A DNA stretch of 64,000 nt from Sarocladium kiliense. Taxonomy: Eukaryota; Ascomycota; Sordariomycetes; Hypocreales; Sarocladiaceae. Location: the NCBI GenBank assembly GCA_030734395.1, contig JAUZTG010000047.1:186001-250000 (forward strand), in the 5' to 3' direction. A model generated the notes under the pieces. That model had not been told where the DNA came from, did not search any database, and was given only the letters and a program-made list of their open reading frames with translations. Shown piece after piece: positions 1-12,072 of this stretch. Position 1 is the stretch's first letter, and each line of letters starts with the position of its first letter. The translations under genes were made by a program, and so were the position numbers.

Positions 1-193
1 TATGGCTCAGATGTGGTTTTGGGATGGTACTCTCTTCGACATCTTGCCCGAAGTAGCAGTTGTCTTCGGGAGAATCCGTAGGTGTCAACAGAGCGACAGG
101 AGAGATCTTCTGAGTATCTGGAAGATCCCAAAGGGAATGTTGCTGCCGACTGAAGCCATGATCCACGGCTGCTTGCGTTTGAAGCACTGACAT
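1..193 (-). CDS. 5' end of an unrecognised gene, cut by the window edge
   Basis: On the minus strand an open frame begins with ATG at 193-191 in a good context (CCGCC before the ATG) and stays open for 64 codons to the edge. The protein begins MSVLQTQAAVDHGFSRQQ and is polar, rich in S, P, D and Q. That composition is common in the disordered N-terminus of fungal regulators, but no domain is visible. The leader beyond 193 is rich in CT on the coding strand, as in many fungal 5' UTRs. I do not recognise the family. A shadow frame on the plus strand (2-190) has no support. Confidence 0.4.
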   Translation of the reverse strand, partial: MSVLQTQAAVDHGFSRQQHSLWDLPDTQKISPVALLTPTDSPEDNCYFGQDVEESTIPKPHLSH

Positions 194-996
194 GGCGGTA
201 TGAGTGAGAGTGAGAGGGCTTGTGGCCTAAGGGCAAGCTATTGACAAAGAATTGCGAGATTGGCCTATGAAGAAGATGTTGTTGTTTGTTTGCTCATCTA
301 CCATCGTACTGGGTGAGATGGATTCCCTTAATCTCGGATCCTTGGTTTCGGAGCAGTCGGCGGACGCATGGATACCTTGCAGGTCAGCCACGAAACGTGC
401 CCTTAGTCGACTTGGCGGAGATAAATATTTGGTAATAGTATTTGGGAGAGAAGGGAAAAAACAAAACCACCGAGAGCGCCGAGGAGATTTGTGAGTAGTC
501 ATTTCTGGCAACTGTCTCGATCCGAAAGCCGTACTTGTTGTTGTTGCAGGTTGCTGCTAGTTGAGGCACGGTATGTGGGCGTAGCTTACAGCGTTTCCCA
601 CTGCCGCTAAGATACAGCGCGGGGTGCGTTTCCGAGGCCCACGCCGAGATCCCCGAGATCGCCGCAGAAGCGTCCCCATGGGTCCCATCTCTAGCTTCTG
701 CATCCTCGTGTCTGGGGGAGAGAGACCGAGTTTCCTAGTCCCCACGCGATGGTGATGGGCCAGGGAAAACAGAGGTGAAGAAGTCACTGCGGCTGCCGGC
801 AACTTCAATGCATAAATATCCCAGCCGAACCCGCCTCAAGTCTTGAAAATGCGGGGAGTCTATCTGCAGTCTACCACGATCTTAAACAACCCAGCTTCGT
901 CCTTCGCTGTTTGACAGCCTGCAACCTCTTACTTGAGATCTTGATTGGAAAGCCAGACGTGTTCGACCCAAGCTATCGACTGTACAACTGCACATC
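194..996. other. Intergenic; promoters of the edge gene and the sugar transporter
   Basis: About 800 bases between two divergent genes. A TATA-like element (ATAAATAT) lies near 812-820, about 180 bases before the transporter ATG. I see no RNA gene, repeat or convincing coding frame. Confidence 0.5.
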
Positions 997-2613
997 ATGG
1001 AGAAGACAGAGGTTGTCGAAGCCTCCCACGTCGATAAGGAGAACGGCCAAAATGTGGTGCTGTCATCCGAAGTTGACTCGGCCCGGGTATGGAATCCGCT
1101 GCTGATCTTGTCCTGTGTTTTCTTCGCCGCCTCTTCGATGTTGTTCGGATTCGACGACAAGGTCATCTCACCTGTGGCCGCCATGGAGACCTTTGTAAGT
1201 CAAGCTCCAACAAACTCCTGATTGACAATGGCGCTGACCAAAGTCTACCTACTGCAGGTCGCCAAGTTCCAAGGAGGCGATCCCTCTACCGCAACTCTTG
1301 TCCTCACAGCGAACCATCAGAACCTGGTCTTCTGTCTACCACTCGTTGGTTCTATCATTGGTGCTGCTGCAGCTGCACCTCTGACCACACGCTTCGGTCG
1401 TAAGTGGCCCATTGTAGTAGCCTACGTTCTGTCGGTTCCGGGAACCTTTCTTCAGACTTTTGCACCCAACCTTGCTGCATTTGTTGTCGGCCGCCTCTTC
1501 AATTCGATCATGCTTGCCATGGGTACCACGATCGCGCCTCTCTACCTTTCTGAAGTTGTACCAGCCCGATTCCGTGGCAGGGCGGTAACATCAACCAACA
1601 TCTTCAACCTCATCTCCGGCGTCATCGCAACCGTCATCTGCAACTCAACCCACACCATGAACGGTTCTCAGTCATACAGGATTCCTCTCGGCGCCCAAGC
1701 TGTGCTGCCCGTCTTCATGATCCCAGTCACCATCTTCCTTCCCGAGAGCCCTCTGTGGCTTCTGTCCAAGGGCCGCACTGCTGATGCTCGCAATAACCTA
1801 CGGAAGCTTCGAGCTTTTGATGATTCTCTGGTTGACTCTGAGCTGCGCGTCATGCAGTCAGCCTACGAGGACGAAGCTCGCCTGAGCGAAGGCGTGACCT
1901 TCTTCGACCTCTTCAGCCGGAAGAACATCAAGAGGACACTAGTCGCTGGTTCCATGTACTCGGTTAATCAGTGCTCAGGAATCATCCTGTCTAGCACATA
2001 CGCAACCATCTTCTTGACTACCCTTGGCGTCGGAAACCCGTTCCAGCTCACAATCGCTGCATCCTGTTGTATTCTCGCGGGTACCCTGATCGCAGTCGGC
2101 ATTGTGGATCGTCTGGGCCGTCGCCCAACCGCCATCATTGGCATGTCGGTTCTTCTGGCTATTGACATCGCCGCTGGAACACTCGCCTTCTTCATCGACA
2201 AGCCAAATGTTCCTATTGCCATCGCTGCACTGTCATTCATCTTCAACGGCTTCTGGGCTGCCTCTTTCTACTCGCTGTCTGTCACGTTGCCCACCGAGAT
2301 CCCTGAACCCAGACTCCGCAACATGACGAACTCGTACACCCTGGGATGCGCATACACGACTGCCGTCATCACCACATTCGCTGTTCCGCAGCTCGTCTCC
2401 GCAGATGCCGCCAACTTGGGGGCCAAGACATACCTCGTCTTTGGAGGCATTGTAGCCATCATCCTGACGCTTTACTACATCTACCTCCCGGAGACTTCTG
2501 GTCGCACATTCGCTGAGATCAACGAGATGTATGAGCAGAAGATCCCGCCGCGCAAATGGAAGGGACACAAGACGTCTGCAGAGCACCAGGAGACCAAAGT
2601 TATGTCTGGATAA
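997..2613 (+). CDS. MFS sugar transporter (sugar porter family)
   Basis: Exons 997-1194 and 1258-2613. The 63-nt intron has donor GTAAGT, a GCTGAC branch site and acceptor CTGCAG, and falls in phase 0, giving 517 residues. Sugar-porter signatures appear in order: RFGRK after TM2 (about residues 111-115), PLYLSE (about 160), PESPLWLL before the central loop (about 228), DRLGRRP in the second half, and PETSGRTFAEI at the C-terminal end. About 12 membrane segments can be drawn, so it should be a plasma-membrane proton-coupled hexose or related sugar carrier. The substrate cannot be told. It is convergent with the Zn2Cys6 gene at 2747-4864, which is a plausible local regulator. The first ATG in frame (997) gives a normal cytosolic N-terminus. 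Confidence 0.9.
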
Positions 2614-2746
2614 GATACCAGTTATTCAAAGGCATGAGATTGCTCTGTAGCAGCATCTTCTCAAAGCTGTAATTATTACTACCCAAGAATAATAGTTTCA
2701 TCCCTATCTCTCAGCCTAGTTGTCGTACAGTGATCCGCCAGTATAA

Positions 2747-4864
2747 TTACGCGTCTATTGATTCATAAGCCTTTCTTAATGCCGAAGTAAAGGAGTGCTC
2801 TCCATTTCGAAGGTCTTGAAGTAGTGTGAAGTATCGTTCAAGTAGAGCATGGCCACAATGTGTTGAAGTGTCACCGTCTGTGTCGTGATAGTATTGGATA
2901 GACATAACCACAGCCAGTGCGATGTCATGGATCCGCTCAATCTATGATTTTCGTTAGCGTATCGATATCAATGAGTAGCCACCAGGTGGTGGGACGCTTT
3001 GGGGAGGTCTGCTCACCATGCCCAGCCCATGAACCTCCAGAACACTTTGGTGAATCTTCTCGCACTTCTCCAGAACGTTCTCGGCAACGTACACGGGGAA
3101 AAGAGGCCTTGTGAATGCCAATTCGCTATCGCCAGCGATCAGGTCATGAGTGAGGCAAGATACCCACAGCCGTATCAGTAGCCATTGCTGCAACATGAAA
3201 CAATCCACCCATTGGATATCATTTAGTGTGGTTGCGGAATTGCTCGATGCTGGCGTCGTAGTCGTAAAGCTGTTGAAGAACCTCACATTTGTCGCAATGC
3301 TACTGGAATCGCAGCTCATCGCGCTTGATATCGACTCGTACACATTATGCGCACGCTCCACCGTGAGCCTGGTGCATGCGGTCAGTGGTGGTGTGCAGCT
3401 CCTGTTCCAGCAGGGTATAACGTCCTCGTCAACCGAGTCGAAAAGCTTCATGAGCTGTAGAATGCCATGCATGGCCGTGACATTCCGGCCGTCGTGGACT
3501 AGGATGTTGGTGACTTGAGTCGTGGCATCCGCCAAGAGAGTATTGTAGATGTCGCTCATCTTTTCCATGTGCTGCCCAATGAAGCTGATGCAATGGTTTC
3601 TCTGAAGAGCGTAGCCCCTATAAGAGATGACTGAGTCAGCATGGTTTCATCGCCTGGCTGCAGATAATGGAAGTCAAAATCTCTCCCCATCTATAGGAGA
3701 ATTTGCTTACCTTTCAGTGACGGCGAGTACAAGGAAGAGTCGAAAAGGCTGACTCCGCTCTTCTATTGAAAGGTTGCTATAAGTTTCGGGCCGATGAAGA
3801 CCAATCAGTTGCCCACATTCAACGGCTTCTTTCAAACGCAACCAAGCAGCCTTCGGATGGTCTAAGCCGTACAAAGTAGCAAACATCAGAAAGCTGGCTA
3901 TGACGGCTTCAATCGTCATGTCCTCTCCGAAGTCAAAATCGCGGGCCTGCAAAGCTCTGCTGAGCATTTGCCTAGCAAGATTTGTTCGCGCAAGCATAGA
4001 TGGAGATTCGGCTTTGAACACCGGTTGGACGAGAGCAAGCGCGCACAGAGACAACACCATAGATGCAAAGTTCCGGTCTGATTCCTGTCGACCGCGCATG
4101 ACATCTCTATAGATGGCCAGATGGTCAACTATCGGGAGGGTGGAAGACAGTCGCGCGAAGAAAATGTCAAGCCATGGCAAGACTTCGCTTTCGGTGAAGA
4201 ATGCTCCCCTGGTCAGTGTAGTGGATGCGGATGGAGAGTCACCAAAGGGATCCGGTCCAACTGTTGGTATGTCGAGAGGGGACCGAGATTCTTGATCGCG
4301 AAACGAGGCACCGTTTGCCGTCTCGTGATCTTGAGGTAGGTGCCCTCGAGAGTCCAAAGTCGGCCATCTCTGGACTGTCGTGGCTGAATTCCTCCTCGCC
4401 GTGTCGCCAATAGCGATGCCGCTGCCTCGAAATAGATTAAAAGGCACCTCACGCGAGCTTGTTGCCTGTGAGCTGTTCCCTGAAGGCCATTGAACAGCTT
4501 GTGAAGAAGGGTCGTGACTATCTTGGAATCTATTCGCGATCTCACGCAGTCCAGCGCGGCCATTCTGAAGGTTTGGATCATACTTAAGCAAGTTTCGACC
4601 TCCAGAATCAGAATGAGAAGATTCGGGTGATGTCGTCTTATCACGCCCATCTACATCCCTGTCTGACCCTGTAACCGGTGGGGATATTTGACCATGGCGT
4701 CCGCGAAGTTGCTCGATCCTTCGATTGCGAGTAGATTGAGCATTGAATGAACATTCGAACTCCATTCTAGAGCAGCGACCGCATGGAAAAGCTCCATCGC
4801 ACTTCAGCTTGCGAAAGCGGCATTGGTCGCATGCGGTCTTGGTCTTAAGAGGCGTGGCAGGCAT
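2747..4864 (-). CDS. Zn2Cys6 transcription factor
   Basis: Three exons, read on the minus strand: 4864-3711, 3617-3017 and 2941-2747, giving 649 residues. Introns use GTAAGC...TATAG and GTGAGC...CATAG with branch site CGCTAACG. Joining the first two exons restores the reading ...VTER|GYALQ. The binuclear zinc cluster uses C12, C15, C22, C28, C31 and C38, followed by a basic linker. A fungal-specific TF middle-homology region (ESEVLPWLDIFFARL onward, about residue 220) fills the rest. It is probably a nuclear DNA-binding activator. The gene lies between a sugar transporter (convergent) and a carboxylesterase (divergent), so both are candidate targets. Its direct orthologue is not recognised. 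Confidence 0.9.
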
Positions 4865-5768
4865 GGCTTCGTCTCCGAAGCGGCGGCCTCGCCCACTCGG
4901 AGCAATGTAATTGAATGCCCTTCGCAGTGCCTAAGCTTGGTAGGCGGTCGCTGAGGCTCTCATGAAGTCATTCCGTATGTTGCATCGTATGCATGAGGCG
5001 GCACTGAGGCAGTGATCAAATTCCAGATGGGCCAGTGCCATGGCCGGGGTTTGGTGTAGGGCAACCCACTCCACTGGGTCACATGGGCTGACATCTGGCC
5101 TCCGCCTGGGTACCTTAGACCTGGCGGTTTGGCATGTATTGAGACGGCGCATGGTCCCTACAATGGATTTGAAAATGGCATTTTGATGGTCAATTACTTA
5201 CTTTCATCATCTTTACAATATTTCCATCCTGCCACACATCCCTCGCGGCGAAAGACCACCAATATCCGGATTCAGGTCTCCTAGATCTGGCGACAACTCC
5301 GGCTTCCTCACGCAAATGCCATACGCTCGACACCATGTGCTGATCACCAGTAACCACGCGCTACCCCAAACAAACGCAAGATCTCGGTCCCATGCATGCA
5401 TTTTGCGATATGTGTGGAGTTCGGGCTCCTCTGGGGAGCCATCCCCACCTTCAACATTTGATCTTGCGGGGCCCCTGATTCTACGCCCTGGTCCGTCGTG
5501 CGGCATCTGACGATGCTTGAAAGCCACCTCCGAGATCGCCGACATGCCCGACATGCGGACTGGTACTGACCCCAGGACTCGGGTCTGGGCACCTGCTCCA
5601 GTCGTTGGTAGTACGTTCACTCTCATGTGGCATAGATCCATCTTCCTGTCCGAGAGATCATTCGGGCGGGTTGACCACATGATTTTAATATCCTATACCT
5701 GCCTGCGGCAATGAGGCACCTTAGGATGCCCGTGCCTCCTCCCTTTGTCGCATTACACATTGACCAAC
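4865..5768. other. Divergent promoter region between the Zn2Cys6 gene and the carboxylesterase
   Basis: About 900 bases with only short shadow frames. The region is moderately GC-rich with scattered CGG/CCG triplets, the kind of half-site bound by Zn2Cys6 factors. No TATA box is convincing on either side. I see no RNA gene or repeat. Confidence 0.5.
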
Positions 5769-7486
5769 ATGGCCGGCTCGTCGAGTGCAATCGAAATGTC
5801 CCGATACGTTCTCCACCATCCAGCATTAGGAGAGCTTCATGGTGTTGAAAGAGGTCACGACATCGTTCAATTCCGCGGCATACCCTTCGCGTCCATTCCT
5901 GCTCGCTTTCGTCAATCTGTTCTCGCAACAAGTCTCCCTGACCGACCCTTTGACGCGACGCGACCTGGACCAACATGTCCTCAGCTTACTTCGCAGACAT
6001 GGCCTTCCTTCTGGGAAGGTCCTTTGGCTCCCGATGGCATTGCTCTGGAAAGCCCTTCGTCGGATGAATTTGGGTGTCTGAATCTGAACATCACCGCCCC
6101 GAGGGATTGCCTAGAAGGCCGAAAAGGCGTGCCGGTGTTGGTCTACATTCATGGCGGCGGCTTCACAGTCGGTTCTACGAGTCTCCAGGTGGCTGGTCGC
6201 GAGATGTACGACGGGATGCGACTGGTGCAGCGCGGACTAGCGGATGGGCGTCCGTTGGTCGTTGTATCGATCAACTACCGACTGGGACCTCTGGGCTTTC
6301 TCGCATCCAAGGAGCTCGAGGCTTTCAACAAATCTCACAACGAAGCTGTCGGTAACTATGGACTGCATGACCAACGCCAGGGCCTTGAATGGGTATCTCG
6401 ATTCATCGGCGAATTTGGAGGAGACGCCAACAATGTCACTCTTCAAGGCGGCAGCGCCGGTGGAACTTCCTGCCACTTCCAAGCCCATTTTCCCGGCGTC
6501 AAGGCGAAAAGAGCCATTCTATCAAGTGGTAGCAGCTTAGCGCTGGGAGCCATGCCTCTCTCATATCTGCAGGACAAGTACGACGGCTTCGTTCGGAAGT
6601 TCTGTCCTGCCAAACTAGATGGCTTGGCCACTATCCAGGCCTTGCAGTCAGTCCCCGTGGATGAATTCGTCAACCAACCGATAACGGCGTTCTACAATCC
6701 ACTGGTCGACCACGAATGGATCAAGGAAAGGACTGCGACGGCACTTCAGAAGTACCCTACCTCACTTGAGTTGATGGTGGGCTCATGTGCTTTTGAGGTA
6801 AATAGCATACTTGCCAACTTTAATCTCCGAGCGACCCTCTGACACGTTTACAGCAAGATCTCACACTATCTATGATGGGGGCGATGGATCGCGAGAATCC
6901 TCGTAGCGACAAGTATCTTTTCGACCTGGTGAAAGAGATGATCGAGACAGCAGGGTTGAACACGAAACTCGAGAACATGTTGTCACCCCCGGTTCTAGAG
7001 GCCTACGGCGTCAGTGACACTCTCACAACACCAAGCAAGGACTTGGGAACCTGGGCTACCCTCGTAGCGGATGTCGTCTTCAGAATACCGCCCTATGTCG
7101 TTGCTCTGACGAACACTGCAAGCAAAGTTTACGTGTACGACTTCCAAGCCACAAATCCTTTCCCAGGCTGGCCTCTCGGATACGGCAAATCCAATCACGC
7201 GATAAGCGACCTCTTCTTCTTCAACGTTGCCGAAGACCTTGTATCTGAGCGCCACCAAGCCGAATACTCGGCAGCAGCACGGGAGTTGCAGAGGACCTGG
7301 ATTGCGTTTTGCCACGGCGAACTCAACTGGGAACCTTTCGACACAGCGTCTGAAGAGAAGCTTGGTCCCGTGTACGCCCTGGCGAACCATGGGAAGGTTG
7401 TCAAGCATGATTCTCTGGAGAGCGCCTTAGGAAAAGAGGCCGTTGGAAGATGGAAGGCTGTGATTAGCATGACCGAGCGCTTGTAG
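5769..7486 (+). CDS. Type-B carboxylesterase (alpha/beta hydrolase)
   Basis: Exons 5769-6797 and 6854-7486, with a 56-nt intron GTAAAT...TTACAG, giving 553 residues. The start is the ATG in CCAACATGGCC. An upstream in-frame TTG is not a likely start. The oxyanion-hole motif HGGGF is at about residue 128, the nucleophile elbow GGSAGG has Ser229, and the C-terminal half carries the SNHAIS segment that supplies the catalytic His. The acid is probably a Glu before it. Length and order fit the COesterase family. There is no signal peptide, so an intracellular esterase acting on small carboxylic esters or lactones is likely. It is divergent from a Zn2Cys6 gene and close to a sugar transporter, suggesting use of esterified plant sugars or phenolics. 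Confidence 0.88.
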
Positions 7487-8012
7487 GAATATCATAGAGT
7501 TGGTTTCCCTTTGCCAGGATCCGGACACTGAGTTAGCACACAAACTGCTTAGCTCACCCCCTCAAGGATGTATTCCTCATGGTGACTTTTGTGTTGACGT
7601 TCAGGTCATCATCTCGAATCTAGCTGACTACCATGCCATCCGCCGAGTTAAATCGGTGACTCAAAATCTCGTATAAAGACAGCTCCAATCATAATTGAGC
7701 CATTTCTGCAGCCTGAAGCCACTGTGTGCAAGACGATGCTCCGGGTGTAAGTCGAAGCTGATCACGTGCTGTGTGGGTCTTCTCGAAGCTGGCTCCTGGT
7801 TCCGCATCGCGCTCCAACGACAACCGCCAAAATTTCGAGGACACCACCCCATCTCAGTGTCGCCAACAGCTCTACCTCCACCGACGCCGTCAATCTCGAT
7901 CCAGTCCGTCCGCTCGCGGTGACGGCCCCTTCTCGCGACATTATCCAACCGCAGCACATCTCTGCTTTCGCCGAAACATCCCCATCCCGATCACAACCAC
8001 CACAACGCAACC
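7487..8012. other. Intergenic; esterase 3' end and mL41 promoter
   Basis: About 525 bases. The part before 8013 is rich in C and CA, typical of the 5' leader of a highly expressed fungal gene. No other feature is seen. Confidence 0.5.
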
Positions 8013-8388
8013 ATGAGACCAACCCAAGCCCTCTCCGTCGGGCGCTACCGCCACCTCAAGCTCACCACAAAAGACGTCAACAAAGGCTTCTACAAGGGAA
8101 ACCGCACCGGCTCAATGGGACGACACACAAAGTACGGAGGCTACATGATCGAGTGGGAGAAGGTCCGCACCTACGCCGTGCCCCAGAACCTGAAAGACTT
8201 CAAGGTGAGCAGGGAGGACGCTTTTTTAGAAGTTGAGAGCTGGCCAGTGTGCTAACGACGAGCAGCTTACGCCATTCGTGAGCCGACAAGTACGGGCAGA
8301 ACCGGGCGACTACAAGGGTCTTGAGAAGGGTCCTCAAGATCCCTACTTCTACGTCGAGCAGTGGAAGCGATACAACGGCGTTGATTGA
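8013..8388 (+). CDS. MRPL27: Mitochondrial ribosomal protein mL41 (MRPL27)
   Basis: Exons 8013-8204 and 8266-8388 (61-nt intron, GTGAGC...GAGCAG with GCTAAC branch site) give 104 residues. The N-terminal half carries the family core KLTTKDVNKGFYKGNRTG followed by GRHTKYGGY and a YEKVRTYxVP-like segment (EWEKVRTYAVP). The C-terminal exon ends DPYFYVEQWKRYNGVD. This matches fungal mL41 of the mitochondrial large ribosomal subunit in length and motif order. The product works in the mitochondrial matrix. Being small and split by an intron, it is easily missed. Confidence 0.9.
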
Positions 8389-8669
8389 GCGAGCACGACG
8401 AACGGAGGACAGACTACAGCAGAGGAGGAAACAAATACAACACAACAGGTCGGGTCGGGTTGTCAGGTCATCGCGCATATACCCTTACTATGTACCACCA
8501 TGTACCATCACCAAACATGCTCTTCGGAGCGACAGGGGGCTTTGAGCTCAGTATATTAAATGCGTTGTATTAGAATTGAATACATGAACTGTAACGACTG
8601 TCTTCGCTCCCACGATCTCGCCGTTCGGATATGTATCACCAGCGCTATTTATCCACATGAACCCAATGA

Positions 8670-11427
8670 TTACTCCACGGGCCCAGAGGCCTTTGTCTGC
8701 CCGTTCTCAAGGTTCGCCTTGTTCTCCAGGGTTGTTCCCTGTTCCGCAGGCTTCGAGTCATAAGCCACCGCATTAGGATCCCTCGTGCTTTGCATGCTCT
8801 CCCTCATCGTATCTGGGCTCATCGGCCTCGATCCCGGAACAGGACCCGTCCCCGAGTTCAGTGTCATCATGCTCGCCGTATCTGCTTCCTTGTGCAAACT
8901 GAAGGGCATTGCGATGCCGCCCATGGATGGCCGCTTCTGGTAGTCTGCAGCGAGTCCTTGGGATTCTTTCTCCTTGCGAAGCTGAAGCAATTGGTTCACT
9001 GGAGTGTCCTCGTCAATTGCACCGCTCTCGGTTTGGTGTTCGTCGACCACCGTCCGCCTGCGGGACCGACTTCTGTTGTCCTGTGAGACAAAGGGTGGCC
9101 TCACCGGCTGCTCAGCCTCAGGGAAAGGACTTGTGTCTTCACCGTCCCGGCCCCGATTCGTGGTGTCCTTTTCAGATTTCTCCGGTTCTTCGGATTTGTT
9201 GTGTCCCTTCTGTTCCTCTTCCGCTCTCTCCTCCCGCAGCACGGTCTCTTCATCATGCTTCGATCCCCAAAGAGACCAGATTGCCAGACCCAGACTCTTC
9301 CGCTTCGACCGCCGTTCGCTGAAATCCTCATCCTTCCGTATCCTGCCTGCAAGAGCAGTTGGTGGCGGGTTCTCTCCAGGTGCCGCGGGCTGGTAACCCA
9401 CAACCATATCGCTGATAGCCCGTTTGTGCACCTTTGCCTTGGCTGAGGCAAAGCGCGAGTCCCATTGTCGTTTCACCCCAAGCCATTTTCTCACTGGCCC
9501 CTCCTTGATCTTGCCGATTGTTTCCGGTGCGACACAGCAGCCAGGAAGTTCTGATTCGGGAGCCAGAGGATGAGTTACACCATGACGAGTCACCCGTTGT
9601 CTGATCATGTGGTTCCTAAAGCGAGGCAAAGGATCGCCTGCCTTACCGACGTTCCCTGGGGTTGGGGCCGGCTTTTGACTCGGAGTGTCGTCTTCAGCCT
9701 CCGTCGTTGAGTCTGATGAGATGACGGAGATCTCGTCGTCGTCCATAATATCGATACCCCTCCGCTGTGCGCGCGCAAGAGCCCAAGCGCCGAATTGCGC
9801 AACTGAACGGTACATATACTTTGCCGGCCTTGTAAAGCTAAGGGTTGGGGCAACGTGGCACAAATCATCCCAGACCTGGAGCTGTACATCGGTCGGCTTA
9901 TACTTCTTCAGTCTCGCTGCGCCCTCCTCCGTGAGAGTCTCGGCCGGTGGTGCGTACTTTTCCGGATTGGCGCATTTGTGAGCCAGATAGATCTGTTCGT
10001 CTCTCAGGATCTCTCCACTGCCGACCATGATCAAAATTGGCGGAAGGCCACCCAGAGTCGGTTGCATGACGGTGCTGACAAGCGGATGCTCGAGGAGAAG
10101 GTTCGTGGTGTACATCTGAATTTATTAGTCAAACACCTTTCGTGGGATGCCCCGGAACTCACTTGGATCTGATCCTTGATGGTAATCTCCTCTCCATCAA
10201 TAGTAATCGATAGGAATTCCTCTGGTTTAGCCACGATGCCTCCCGTCGCTGCGGGCGCCTTCTCTGCAACCTCTGCATCTTCAGCCTTTGGCGCGACTGG
10301 GGTCTGCTGCTTCTGTTTCAAAGCATGCGCGCTCTCAGCCTTCTCTCCGGTACCACTGCGCTGCTTCGCTGCCGCCTCCTGAAGCATTCTCTCGTCATCC
10401 TCATTTGGCGGTGGCCATGACCGCGAGGGCTTGTGATGAAAACCTGCTTGAGGGATGTAGTCCAGTGGTGCATCTCCGGCGACACTCGGGAAAGAGTGCG
10501 TCAGATCGACCCATGGGCTAATCAAGATGGCGCCAGCAGGCAGGGGAATTCCCTGATCGCGCAAAATCACCAGAAGTGACATTGCCATTCCCGCGCCTGC
10601 CGAGTCTCCAGCCAGGATGATGGTCGTTGGATCTTGAGTCGTCAACAGGTGAAGGTACGCCGCGAGACAGTCATGAAGGCCGCATGGAAATGGGAACTGC
10701 GGCGCGAGGCGATACTTTGGCGCAAACACTCTCGCTTTCAGCTTTCGTGCATGCCGTTGCATCTGGTACCTGTGCTCATCCACGCTGCCGAAGAAGTATG
10801 CGCCTCCATGGATGTACATCATCACTCGCCGCGCCGGCTCCTTGAGGACCTTGCGCGCGTTGTAATGAGACTTCATCTCAATCCACTCAGCGTCCAGCGT
10901 GCGATTGGGCTTCCTCCATTGCCACCATTGTCGACCACCGACCTGTCGGATGCCATCCTCGCCCAGCTCCGCAAGCAGGAGCTCAGCGGCACGCTTTAGC
11001 TGAGCATCTGGAATTGTGTCCTCCTTGACCTTGACCCATTGAGGATGCGGCACCCATTGTGATGTGAAGGCTTGAAGCTCCTCGACAGTGTGCTGAGAAG
11101 CAAAGTCGAGGAAAGATCGGATGAGGTGTAGACCTTCATCGTAGGAGAGATGTGCCGTGGGTCGCTGTCTCAATGACTTCTTGTTAAGATACTGTTGCGG
11201 GAGTCATTGGTCAGCACGTTACGGTCGGTCAAAGCACTCCGAATAGCGTCCACTTGGCCCAGCTACGGCTCATCCATCTGATACACCCGATCTTCTCCAC
11301 AAGCTTAACAGGATCCGCCGACGCAATTCGACAATACACGGATGCGATGACTTACGTGAGAGAACAGTGTGGAGACAACCGTAGGCGTCACAGCGAGGCT
11401 CACGGACGTCGTGTTGAGTTTCGGCAT
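8670..11427 (-). CDS. HSL-type alpha/beta hydrolase (GDXG family) with long disordered C-terminus
   Basis: Exons on the minus strand: 11427-11356, 11191-10163 and 10115-8670, giving 848 residues. The first intron (164 nt, GTAAGT...CAACAG) joins LFSH to YLNKKSLRQRPT. The second (47 nt) joins IQ to MYTTNLL. The motif HGGAYFFGS (about residue 152) forms the oxyanion hole, and GDSAGAG holds Ser221. The likely acid and base are Asp406 (LRDEQ) and His454 (DDLCHVAPT), so the triad is complete. About 90 charged, low-complexity residues interrupt the fold between Ser and Asp, and about 370 polar residues follow the catalytic domain. Such long forms are usual for fungal lipase/esterase relatives of hormone-sensitive lipase. 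The start is chosen on splice and frame continuity. Confidence 0.85.
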
Positions 11428-12072
11428 GATGAAGCTCGCGATACGCGCTTGCTGCTGGCGTGTCTTTTGTTGCAGAAGTCCAGGCACGCAAAACCGCACC
11501 CTCGTTGGAGGAAAGTTCCAAGGAACGCACGGAACGCCACCTAGCGTGCGAGCGAACTTTAAAAACCCGAATCGCCCTGCAATGGAGCGCCAAAAACTGT
11601 CGCGCCTAGGGATGGATGGTGGATGGATGGCCGTTCACAAGCTAAGATGATGTCATGTTCGCGATGGATCTGAGACCCCTATCTTCCAGCTGTTTGCGGC
11701 ACAGAGCTGGGACCACCAACCAATGCACCGTTTTGCCCTTATCCATGCCTGCAACCCCGGCCGATCTCAAGAAAATAATCGACGCACTCGTTAGCCACTA
11801 TTGACTGGCAATAAACGGCCCTTGTAATGCATTTTACCCCTCACTACAATATTGTTGCGATGTCTCGTTCTACTCCCTCCCGTTACATAGAAACACGAGG
11901 GACTCTGAGTCTTTGTTTTGTTAGGTTCTCGATTCTTCTTCAACTATAAAATAGCCAATTCTCCGTAGCATTTAGGATCATTATCTTTTTCTCTCCTTCT
12001 GCGTTCTAAGATTGAGTCCGCAACATAGTCTGCAACTTTTCACTCTGTTGTCTCCATATAGCCATCGCCAGG
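11428..12072. other. Intergenic; hydrolase and hydrophobin promoters
   Basis: About 645 bases, AT-richer toward the hydrophobin, with CT-rich tracts at about 11870-12010. Apart from the TATA box listed separately, nothing is seen. Confidence 0.5.
11945..11951 (+). promoter_or_regulatory. TATA box of the hydrophobin gene
   Basis: TATAAAA lies 128 bases before the ATG, followed by a pyrimidine-rich leader. This spacing is normal for strongly expressed fungal genes. Confidence 0.5.

Noticed and set aside
5623..5976. 117-codon minus-strand frame at the esterase start
   Set aside because: Antisense to the esterase 5' end and without recognisable content.
8909..9396. Overlapping plus-strand frames of 130-137 codons
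   Set aside because: Antisense to the low-complexity C-terminus of the HSL-type hydrolase; Ser/Arg-rich composition mirrors the acidic/basic coding strand.
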